Assembly (NCBI RefSeq): GCF_051201665.1 | Contig: NZ_CP179210.1 | Span: 682,001-746,000, forward strand | Direction: 5' to 3' | Source of the DNA: Psychrobium sp051201665 | Lineage (GTDB): Bacteria > Pseudomonadota > Gammaproteobacteria > Enterobacterales > Psychrobiaceae | DNA: 64,000 nt | Position numbers and translations under genes: made by a program | Shown: one piece after another, positions 42,938 through 50,780 of the stretch | Position numbering within the stretch: position 1 is the stretch's first letter | Layout: every line of letters begins with the position of its first letter | The notes under the pieces: model-generated | Databases searched by the model: none | Told to the model about the DNA's origin: nothing | The model's input: the letters and a program-made list of their open reading frames with translations, nothing else

Positions 42938-45313
42938 ATGAAACTCTTCGCTAAGCGTCAATCAGCACTTTCGCTTCGTCATTCTAAAGTCGCTTCGGCA
43001 ATCAGTATTGCTTTAGGCTCATTCTTCACATTTAATGCTGTTGCAGAGCAGACTCCGGGGCCGGACGCTGAAAAACAGAAGTATGAAAAGATCGTTGTAA
43101 CTGGTCAGAAAATTTCTAGAACACTGCAAGAAACTCCAGCAAGTATTGCTGTATTTAGTGTCGATAAATTAGCCCAACAAAATTTAGGCGAAATTAGTGA
43201 AGTCTTGTTTGAAGCAGCAAACGTACATTCTACAAGTAACGGCAGTTTTAACATTCGTGGGATAGACGCTTTTAATGTTTCAGGATCAGGTTCTAGCGCT
43301 TTAGCTAGTGTTTATGTTGACGGTGCCGCTTTTCCTGAAAGGCTTATTCGTAATGGTTTTTCAACCTGGGATGCTAATCAAATAGAAATACTTCGAGGGC
43401 CACAATCAACTTTACAAGGGCGTAATGCACTAGCTGGCGCTATTGTTTTGACAACAACGGCACCATCACATGAATGGAATGGTAAGTACCGCATACAAGT
43501 TGGTGAAAATGGTGAGCAAGAAGTTGCTATTGCCGCTGGTGGTAGTCTTATTGAGGATCAGCTGGCATTTCGTTTTAGTGCTGAAAACGAAAACTTTGAT
43601 GGCTACAATTACAATATTACTCGCCAAGAAGACGCTGATTTTAAAAATGAGGAGCTATATCGTTTAAAGTTTCTATATACGCCCAGTGTAATTGCGGGGC
43701 TATCAGCGCAATTAAGCTTTACCAGAGCGACGACAGATACAGGTATTGATAGCGTCGATGTTCCTTTAGGGGGAGACCCATATAAGCAACGTATTATTAC
43801 GAATAATGATACGCAATCATTTTCTTATGAAACTGACATAATGACATTAGAAATAAACTACCCATTAAGTGACGTTTGGAGTATGACCTCAGTGTCTACC
43901 TATTCAGATGTAACATATAGTAGAGGTAATTACGATAGTGACAATGGACCAGAGAGCGGTGGTACACGATTTAATGATGGAACTGACAACACATTAAGCC
44001 AAGAATTCAGACTGACATTCAATGGAGATAAACTCACGGGCTTAATAGGGGCGTATTACTTTGAGCAAGATATGGATTTCAAATATGGTGGAAAAAACAG
44101 TGTTGCTTTAAGGTCATTAGATCTTACAAGTGCTTCACTGGTGAAACGCTTTGGTTTAGCTCAACCTACGGCTGATTATGTCATCAGTCAATACTCCGCT
44201 TTTGATCCTGCAAAAATTGAAACGAACAATAAGGGCAATGAAGAGATTGAATCATCAGCTATATTTGCTGATTTTAACTACGAAATAAATGAACAGTGGA
44301 ATGTGTTCACTGGATTTCGATGGGATCGTGAAACACAAGATAATGCCAGTACTCAAAGTGTTAGTGTTGATAACATAGCTGACATGCCTAATCCAAGTAA
44401 TTACCCTGCACCATTAAATCAACTTATTGGTGGTATTAATGCGCAGTTAGTGGCTTATGTCGATGATGCAAGTAAAGTAACGCCTCTAGCGGGCGCTAGT
44501 TTTAACGAAATAATTCCAAAACTTGGTGTTAGTTATATGTGGAATGATGACTTAACGACGAGTGTGACTTTTCAAAAAGGCTATCGTTCAGGCGGTGTTG
44601 GCGTTAACACTGCAAAATCAACCCCCTTTAAGTTTGATTCAGAGTCCACCACTAATTACGAGTTTTCATTGCGTTCATTCTGGTTGGATGGTGACTTAAT
44701 GCTTAATGCGAACGCCTTTTATGTTGATTGGAAAGATCAACAAGTTAATGTACAACTTTCAGGGAATTCGTTTGACACAGAAACTAAAAATGCGGGTAGC
44801 TCGAAAGTTAAAGGCTTTGAATTAGAGGCGTTTTATCAATTATCAACTGAGCTAGAACTCTCGGCATCGATTGGACAAGCAAAAACACAATTTACAGATT
44901 TTGTTATTACTATTCCAACCAATAGCACACCGACTGTGTTTGACTTAACCGGGAGAAGTTTTGCAGATTCACCTGAGTTAACGGCAAATTTAGGCGCAAC
45001 TTATGAAAATGGAAAAGGTATTTTTGCGAGCATCAGTGCTAATTATGCTGAAAGTTCAAACGCCGATACTAATCCTTACATTACAGGATTAAGAAAGGGT
45101 GATATTGGCTTTGATTTACGTAATGATAGTCGAACGCTAGTTAATATGAAAATTGGCTATGAGTGGGACTCTGTAGGCATTTATTTGATAGGAAAAAATA
45201 TACTTGATAAAGAGTATATTTCGGGCGCCGCATTCGGTAGAAAAGGGCGAGTGGAAAGGCACAGTTTAGGTAATCCTCGTCAAATTAGCTTGAGCTTGCA
45301 AGGCGCGTTCTAA
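42938..45313 (+). CDS. TonB-dependent receptor
   Basis: 791 residues from the ATG at 42938, preceded by AAAAGGAA; the upstream in-frame ATG at 42881 lacks a signal-like context. A signal peptide ends near FFTFNAVAEQ. The TonB box and plug start at YEKIVVTGQKISRTLQETPA, with IEILRGPQSTLQGRNALAGA in the plug, and the barrel ends LGNPRQISLSLQGAF. LLEVYVDG-type loop residues (ALASVYVDGAAFP) match receptors of the sugar- or polyphenol-responsive marine type, so the ligand need not be a siderophore. It is a single gene with a hairpin downstream. Confidence 0.92.
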   Translation: MKLFAKRQSALSLRHSKVASAISIALGSFFTFNAVAEQTPGPDAEKQKYEKIVVTGQKISRTLQETPASIAVFSVDKLAQQNLGEISEVLFEAANVHSTSNGSFNIRGIDAFNVSGSGSSALASVYVDGAAFPERLIRNGFSTWDANQIEILRGPQSTLQGRNALAGAIVLTTTAPSHEWNGKYRIQVGENGEQEVAIAAGGSLIEDQLAFRFSAENENFDGYNYNITRQEDADFKNEELYRLKFLYTPSVIAGLSAQLSFTRATTDTGIDSVDVPLGGDPYKQRIITNNDTQSFSYETDIMTLEINYPLSDVWSMTSVSTYSDVTYSRGNYDSDNGPESGGTRFNDGTDNTLSQEFRLTFNGDKLTGLIGAYYFEQDMDFKYGGKNSVALRSLDLTSASLVKRFGLAQPTADYVISQYSAFDPAKIETNNKGNEEIESSAIFADFNYEINEQWNVFTGFRWDRETQDNASTQSVSVDNIADMPNPSNYPAPLNQLIGGINAQLVAYVDDASKVTPLAGASFNEIIPKLGVSYMWNDDLTTSVTFQKGYRSGGVGVNTAKSTPFKFDSESTTNYEFSLRSFWLDGDLMLNANAFYVDWKDQQVNVQLSGNSFDTETKNAGSSKVKGFELEAFYQLSTELELSASIGQAKTQFTDFVITIPTNSTPTVFDLTGRSFADSPELTANLGATYENGKGIFASISANYAESSNADTNPYITGLRKGDIGFDLRNDSRTLVNMKIGYEWDSVGIYLIGKNILDKEYISGAAFGRKGRVERHSLGNPRQISLSLQGAF

Positions 45314-45333
45314 CGTTTTTTCATTACTCCTCA

Positions 45334-45358
45334 AGTGCTGCACCTTAGGTGCAGCACT
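45334..45358. terminator. Hairpin after the TonB receptor gene
   Basis: AGTGCTGCACC (45334-45344) pairs perfectly with GGTGCAGCACT (45348-45358) around TTA. The stem is strong, but the downstream sequence (CTTACAAAT) is only weakly T-rich, so termination efficiency is uncertain. Confidence 0.6.
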
Positions 45359-45367
45359 CTTACAAAT

Positions 45368-45391
45368 ATCCATCTAGTTAACTAGATGGAT
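45368..45391. other. 24-bp perfect palindrome in the receptor-dnaB intergenic region
   Basis: ATCCATCTAGTT followed immediately by its exact complement AACTAGATGGAT, centred on GTTAAC. It has no loop, so a protein-binding site is more likely than an RNA hairpin. The rest of 45392-45653 is AT-rich and shows no gene; it must hold the dnaB promoter, which I could not place with confidence. Confidence 0.6.
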
Positions 45392-45653
45392 CGTGCAATA
45401 TCATCTACACATTCCTAATGCACTAAATAACGCTGATTGAGGGTCTAGTTTAAGCGTTAATTTTCTGTGCAGTTTTCCTTTGCTAAATTCTCTTGTTATT
45501 GGTATTACTCTCGGATAAACCCAATAATTACGTTGTAATAGTTCTTAATATGAAACAAAAATACAATTATGTCGGGTGCTATTAAATCGCTTATTGCTTA
45601 TCGCTAACTTTATTTAGATAATGACTTCATTGAAATGAAGATGATATGTGAAC

Positions 45654-47069
45654 ATGGCTCAAGCACCTTTTAAACCTAAGAAACAAACATTGCCGAAAAC
45701 TGACGCTCAAATTGAAGCGCTGAAGGTTCCGCCTCATTCATTAGAAGCTGAACAGTCGGTGCTTGGTGGCCTGATGCTCGATAATGATGCGTGGGATCGC
45801 GTGTCTGAATTAGTGGTTGCCGAAGATTTCTATCGTCGTGATCACCGCGTTATTTTTAAGTACATGGCGGATTTGATTGAGCATGGTAACCCCATTGATT
45901 TGGTTACGCTATCTGAAGCATTAGAACGTGAAAATGAATTGGACACCGTGGGCGGTTTTGCGTATATCGGTGAAATGGCTAAAAACACGCCAAGTGCAGC
46001 GAATATTGCTGCATACGCAACGATCGTACGCGAACGTGCTGTTGTCCGTGACATGATTGGTGTGGCGAATGAAATTGCTGAAGCGGGTTTTGAACCTGAA
46101 GGGCGAGACAGTGCACAATTGCTTGATTTTGCCGAAGGTAAAGTCTTTAAAATTGCTGAAAGTCGTACCAATTCATCGGAAGGCCCACAAGATATTAAAC
46201 AAATTCTTGGTGCAACCATTGATAAAATCGAAGAGTTATATAACTCGCCAAACGATGGTATTACAGGTGTTTCAAGTGGTTACGATGATTTAGATAAGAT
46301 GACTTCTGGCTTCCAAGAATCAGATTTGATCATTGTTGCAGCGCGTCCATCGATGGGTAAAACAACCTTTGCGATGAACTTGGCTGAGTACGCTGCAATG
46401 AATGAAGATCTACCAGTGATTATTTATTCGTTAGAGATGCCATCTGAATCGATTATGATGAGAATGTTAGCGTCATTGGGGCGGGTCGACCAAACGAAAG
46501 TGCGTACCGGACAATTAGAAGATGATGATTGGGCGCGAGTATCATCAACCATGGGACTATTACTTGAACAAGGTAAGATGTACATTGATGATTCGTCAGG
46601 TTTAACACCAACAGAGGTACGTTCGCGATCGCGTCGTATTGCCCGTGAACATGGCGGCGTTTCTATGATCATGATTGATTACCTTCAATTAATGCAAGTG
46701 CCTGCGTTGTCAGACAATCGTACCTTGGAAATTTCTGAGATTTCTCGTTCATTAAAAGCGCTGGCGAAAGAATTGAAATGTCCTGTTATTGCGCTATCTC
46801 AGCTTAACCGTGGTCTAGAACAACGTGCCGATAAGCGCCCAATTAACTCGGATTTACGTGAATCTGGAGCGATTGAGCAGGATGCTGATTTAATCATGTT
46901 TATTTATCGTGATGAAGTTTATAACGATGATAGCCAAGAAAAGGGCACCGCAGAAATCATTATTGGTAAGCAGCGTAATGGTCCTATCGGTAAATGTCGT
47001 CTGACTTTCCAAGGCCAATTCTCTCGTTTTGATAATTATGCGGGACCAGCGTTTGATGATGAATATTAA
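45654..47069 (+). CDS. dnaB: Replicative DNA helicase
   Basis: 471 residues from the ATG at 45654 (a GTG two codons upstream is possible). The N-terminal domain PPHSLEAEQSVLGGLMLDND is diagnostic of DnaB, followed by the linker and the RecA-like motor: Walker A in AARPSMGKTTFAMN, Walker B region MIMIDYLQLMQV, and the ISRSLKALAKELKCPVIALS and QLNRGLEQR motifs with the arginine finger region. It unwinds the fork as a hexamer and partners with primase. The stop overlaps the alr start by one base. It usually follows rplI in this group, but not here. Confidence 0.97.
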   Translation: MAQAPFKPKKQTLPKTDAQIEALKVPPHSLEAEQSVLGGLMLDNDAWDRVSELVVAEDFYRRDHRVIFKYMADLIEHGNPIDLVTLSEALERENELDTVGGFAYIGEMAKNTPSAANIAAYATIVRERAVVRDMIGVANEIAEAGFEPEGRDSAQLLDFAEGKVFKIAESRTNSSEGPQDIKQILGATIDKIEELYNSPNDGITGVSSGYDDLDKMTSGFQESDLIIVAARPSMGKTTFAMNLAEYAAMNEDLPVIIYSLEMPSESIMMRMLASLGRVDQTKVRTGQLEDDDWARVSSTMGLLLEQGKMYIDDSSGLTPTEVRSRSRRIAREHGGVSMIMIDYLQLMQVPALSDNRTLEISEISRSLKALAKELKCPVIALSQLNRGLEQRADKRPINSDLRESGAIEQDADLIMFIYRDEVYNDDSQEKGTAEIIIGKQRNGPIGKCRLTFQGQFSRFDNYAGPAFDDEY

Positions 47070-48160
47070 TGAGCGCAGTTAACGCGGTTATTAGCCGCAA
47101 GGCAGTGCGTCATAATTTTAAACGCATAAAATCCATTGTAAAAACGAGTCGAGTTATTAGTGTCTTAAAGGCTAATGCCTACGGCCACGGCGTGTTAGAA
47201 ATGGCGCGTATTTTGGCAGATTCCGATGCGTTTGGCGTTGCACGTTTAGAAGAGGCTTTAGAGCTTAGAAACGCTAGTTTCACTACGCCGATTTTATTGA
47301 TGGAAGGCTTTTTCGATACCGTTGATATTGATTTGTTAATTGAACATGACATTCAAACGGTGATCCACAGCCTTGAACAAATTAGTCAGCTCGAAACTTT
47401 TGCTAAAGAACATTTAGCATTAACGGCGAACTTAAAAGTTTGGCTTAAAATTGATACGGGGATGAATCGATTAGGCATTTCGCCAAGCCAATTTAATGAG
47501 GCATTAGCGCGTATTAATGTACTGAGTTTTGTTGACCCTCAAATCAATTTTATGACTCATTTCTCGTGCGCAGATGATCTAGAAAATCGCTTTACTAGTG
47601 AACAAATGTCGCAGTTTTATACCTTGGTTGAGCCACATGATGGTGAGTTAACATTAGCTAATTCGGCTGGTATTCTCGCTTGGCCTGAATCTCATGCGGA
47701 TTGGGTGCGTCCAGGTTTATTGCTTTATGGATGTTCACCAATGATAAATCGCATCGGTGAGCAAGATGATTTTATTGCGGCGATGACTCTGAGTACTAGT
47801 GTCATTGCAATTAAGCCGCTGACAAAGGGCGAAAATGTTGGTTATGGCGCCCATTGGCAAGCAGAGCAAGATACGCAGTTAGCGGTTATCGCGATTGGAT
47901 ATGGTGACGGTTATCCACGTCATGCTAAGGCGGGAACACCCGTACTGATCAATGGCAAGCGTTACCCCATTGTTGGCCGTGTTTCGATGGATATGGTGAC
48001 CGTCGATTTAGGAACTGAGCATCAGGTGAGTTGTGGCGATCCCGTTATTATGTGGGGGCCGCAGCTTCCCGTCGAAGAAATCGCACAATGGTCTGATACC
48101 ATTTGTTATGAATTGATACTTCAACTCACATCGCGAGTTGATATTAAGTTTGTGGAGTAA
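47069..48160 (+). CDS. alr: Alanine racemase
   Basis: 363 residues of the fold-type III PLP racemase family. The PLP lysine lies in VISVLKANAYGHGVLEMARI and the second catalytic Tyr in NVGYGAHWQA; IAIGYGDGYPRHAKAGTPVL and VGRVSMDMVTVDLG are family motifs. It makes D-alanine for peptidoglycan. It is translationally coupled to dnaB, the common dnaB-alr arrangement, and three bases separate it from dsbC. Confidence 0.97.
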   Translation: MSAVNAVISRKAVRHNFKRIKSIVKTSRVISVLKANAYGHGVLEMARILADSDAFGVARLEEALELRNASFTTPILLMEGFFDTVDIDLLIEHDIQTVIHSLEQISQLETFAKEHLALTANLKVWLKIDTGMNRLGISPSQFNEALARINVLSFVDPQINFMTHFSCADDLENRFTSEQMSQFYTLVEPHDGELTLANSAGILAWPESHADWVRPGLLLYGCSPMINRIGEQDDFIAAMTLSTSVIAIKPLTKGENVGYGAHWQAEQDTQLAVIAIGYGDGYPRHAKAGTPVLINGKRYPIVGRVSMDMVTVDLGTEHQVSCGDPVIMWGPQLPVEEIAQWSDTICYELILQLTSRVDIKFVE

Positions 48161-48163
48161 AGG

Positions 48164-48895
48164 ATGAAATTCTTAAACATTACTGCGTTGCTAGTGGCAG
48201 TAAGCCTGAGTGTGGCAGCACATGGCGAAAATAAAACAGAAAAAGACGCTAATGCTGCTCAATTACAGAGCGTGAAATTAGCGGTAACTGACACATTAGG
48301 GCTTCGCATTGATAGCATTAAAAAGACTCCGATTAATGATTTATTTGAAGTTATGACTGAACGGGGCATTTTTTATACCACCGCCGATGCTCAATATATT
48401 GTTCGAGGCAGTTTGTTTGATGCGCGTAATGGTTTTGAAGACTTAACTGAAGTATCCATGGGGAAAATGCGGTTAGCTAAAATGACCAGCTATGAGCCGT
48501 CGATGATCGTTTATAAAGCGAAAAATGAAAAGCATCAAGTGACTGTATTTACTGATGTCGATTGTGGCTATTGCCGAAAAATGCACCGTGAAATGTCTCA
48601 ATATAATGCGCTAGGAATTACTGTACGTTACATGGCATTTCCACGTGGCGGCGAAGGTTACCCTGCGTGGACTGCTATGCAATCATTATGGTGTAGCGAT
48701 GATCAACACAAAGCGATGGACGAGTTAAAAGCGGGTACTAAAATTGCGCAAAATTATTGTGCCAATAAAGTTCCTGAACACTATCAATTGGGTGTTGAGT
48801 TTGGCGTAAATGCAACGCCATCAATTGTTTTAGATAATGGTAGTTTGTTAGTGGGATATCGCCCGCCACAAGAGTTACTTAATATTCTTCAGTAG
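48164..48895 (+). CDS. dsbC: Periplasmic disulfide isomerase DsbC
   Basis: 243 residues with a signal peptide (ITALLVAVSLSVAAHG), an N-terminal dimerisation domain (RIDSIKKTPINDLFEVMTER to RGSLFDARNGFEDLTE) and a thioredoxin domain with the active site VFTDVDCGYCRKMH (CGYC). The cis-Pro loop is GVNATPSIVLDNG. It isomerises wrong disulfides and is kept reduced by DsbD. In many gammaproteobacteria dsbC sits next to recJ; here recJ is 10 kb away. Its end overlaps, in the opposite strand, the remnant of a histidine kinase gene by 17 bp. Confidence 0.95.
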   Translation: MKFLNITALLVAVSLSVAAHGENKTEKDANAAQLQSVKLAVTDTLGLRIDSIKKTPINDLFEVMTERGIFYTTADAQYIVRGSLFDARNGFEDLTEVSMGKMRLAKMTSYEPSMIVYKAKNEKHQVTVFTDVDCGYCRKMHREMSQYNALGITVRYMAFPRGGEGYPAWTAMQSLWCSDDQHKAMDELKAGTKIAQNYCANKVPEHYQLGVEFGVNATPSIVLDNGSLLVGYRPPQELLNILQ

Positions 48896-49751
48896 TTGGC
48901 TCAAATGTGACAGTGGCAGTGTAACCTTGGGTTTCATTATTAACCAAGGAAAACTGCCATTGATACTTTTTACAAATATCTTGCACGACGTTCAGCCCAA
49001 TACCAAACCCTTCATAACCACGGCTTTTTGTTTAAACCAACGCCATTATCAATCACACTAATATTTCGCTGACTTACCATAAGAGTCACGTTGCCATTGA
49101 TGCTGCAATTAATGGCATTGAGCAGTAAATTACTGATTATACCAATTGCATTAAATATTTGCCCACTTGTACTTGATACAAAATTAACTAAAATGGCGTT
49201 GCTCTCAATCATAATAGCCAGCTATTAGTCAATCGAGCGCCTTGTTTTAGCTGATTTTCTCTACGCACAACAAGATCACTTACTTAATGCAATTGGTATA
49301 AAATAATACCAAAAAACAGCAGCATAATTTCCACGATCAAGAAATCATTATCATCCCACTCAATATTAGTTGTGTCTTCAATCGCGTATACAATTCGACC
49401 TTGACTATTTGTCGTTGCATAGATACTAAATTCTAGTTCGCTGCCATCAACGGTATGATGCGTCATACCTGTCCATGCTGGCTCTACTAATTCTTTTACG
49501 TGTTGAGGCAAAAGATGATAATGACTATATATATGCTATTTATGGGGCTGACTTGGATTTGTTGCTCTTGAGAGGACCCTTCGAACAACGTTAGATGGTG
49601 CAATGACAGATAAACGAGTTTGGCTATTTAGATTTTCTGCATAATGAACAGTAAGCTCAACAACGAGTGAGTAAAACGCTAATAAGCAAGCAGCGATAGT
49701 GACAAATATCTTGGCAATTTTTCGACTAAATGGTTGGAGTTTATTCATCAT
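48879..49751 (-). pseudogene. Histidine kinase gene, decayed and lacking its H-box domain
   Basis: Three stretches remain. The 5' piece (49751 down) is KIFVTIAACLLAFYSLVVEL with a periplasmic start. The middle piece ends TTNIEWDDNDFLIVEIMLLF then FGIILY, the second membrane helix. After the repeat at 49140-49298, ISNLLLNAINCSINGNVTLM (N-box), VIDNGVGLNKKP (G1) and, after a one-base frame change, GFGIGLNVVQDICKKYQWQF (G2) are readable to a stop at 48879. The HisKA dimerisation domain that should lie between the second helix and the N-box is absent, and the periplasmic part has further frame changes. The gene is dead. Confidence 0.85.
49140..49298 (+). repeat. MITE-like repeat, copy 4 (159 bp, diverged)
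   Basis: Same ends and core as copies 1-3, with a two-base insertion near 49176 and a base change in the hairpin (ATCATAATAGCC). Unlike the others, the flanks do not match: TTA on the left, TAA on the right. This fits a product of recombination between two copies with loss of the DNA between them. Confidence 0.9.
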
Positions 49752-50013
49752 TAAGCACTTATCCTGTAACCAAGCTTAGGCACTGTTTGTATTAACTCCT
49801 GTGCAAAGGGTTTATCTACTTTACTGCGAAGTTGATAAATATGCTTACGCAGGATGTCTTGGTCTGGCATATCATCTGCCCATAATACGTGTTCAATTTC
49901 TTGTCTGGTTGCCAATGCTTGAGATTTCTCGATCAATAATTTACATGCCTATGCACTTGGCTCAGGGCGATTTTGTCATGCTAAACCAAAAACACTGTCT
50001 TGAGACTGCGTAA
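49751..50013 (-). pseudogene. OmpR-type response regulator remnant (DNA-binding end only)
   Basis: The readable part is CKLLIEKSQALATRQEIEHV, LWADDMPDQDILRKHIYQLR, and ELIQTVPKLGYRISA with a stop at 49751, a Trans_reg_C winged helix. Upstream (49955-50013) the frame has a TAG and loses similarity, and no receiver domain exists. With the kinase remnant it was once a two-component pair. Confidence 0.75.
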
Positions 50014-50038
50014 AAGTGAGTCATAAAATAACGCGTTT

Positions 50039-50713
50039 TTACGCTATTTTGTAACCTTTAGCGTAAACCGTACTGATGATGTCTCGGTCTAGTTGGTTTT
50101 TAAGGTTCTGGCGTAATCGATAGATATGCGTTCGAAGTGGTGAACTTTCTGGCAGAGCGCCTGACCAGATCTCTTGTTCTAACACTTCACGAGAAACGGT
50201 ATTCGGATAATGCTGAGCCAGCACTTTGATTATCTTCATTTGCATTTGGTGGAGTTTGATTTTTCGCGTGCCGCGAGTAGTCGTTGCGGCATTGTAATCG
50301 ACACTTAAATCTGCAATTTTCTGCTGACCAATTCCGCGCAGTGGACCGCGCTTTGCCATGGCTAATATACGATAGTAAAGCTCTTGTGGCGCACAGGGTT
50401 TGGCAATGACATCATCTACACCTGCTTCAAAACATTGCACTTTAAAGGCAAGTTCAGTTTGTTTACTTAATACAATTATCGGCATGCTAGAAAATAGTTG
50501 CTGGCGTAATTTCTTTGATAATGACAAAGCATCTAGCTTGGTAATACAAGCATCTAGGATCAGGATGTCGTATTCATTTTTGATAATGGGCTCTAGTGTA
50601 CTAATGCCATGATAGGCAAAGTCTAATTCAATGTTGCTATCGCTAAGATAATTGCTAATGTCTATGGTTGATTGGATACAGCGTTCAACAATCAATACTC
50701 TGATAGTACTCAT
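50039..50713 (-). CDS. OmpR-family response regulator
   Basis: 224 residues. The receiver (residues 1-115) has the phospho-acceptor Asp in YDILILDACI, Ser/Thr in PIIVLSKQTE and Lys in VIAKPCAP, but the first acidic pair is changed (VLIVERC instead of a DD/ED pair), which may alter metal binding. The C-terminal winged helix is KLHQMQMKIIKVLAQHYPNT to GYKIA. No kinase gene is intact next to it; the neighbouring two-component pair on its 3' side is decayed, and this gene may be a diverged duplicate of the broken regulator. Confidence 0.85.
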   Translation of the reverse strand: MSTIRVLIVERCIQSTIDISNYLSDSNIELDFAYHGISTLEPIIKNEYDILILDACITKLDALSLSKKLRQQLFSSMPIIVLSKQTELAFKVQCFEAGVDDVIAKPCAPQELYYRILAMAKRGPLRGIGQQKIADLSVDYNAATTTRGTRKIKLHQMQMKIIKVLAQHYPNTVSREVLEQEIWSGALPESSPLRTHIYRLRQNLKNQLDRDIISTVYAKGYKIA

Positions 50714-50780
50714 AATAATTTCTAAATAATGAAAAGTTGAATGAGTTTACTGCGCCAATAGTCAAAAAAAAGTCAACACC

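Noticed and set aside
5856..49298. Four short identical repeats as CRISPR or tandem array
   Set aside because: Copies are 6.5 to 26 kb apart, in both orientations, with target duplications and inverted ends, as for a mobile element.
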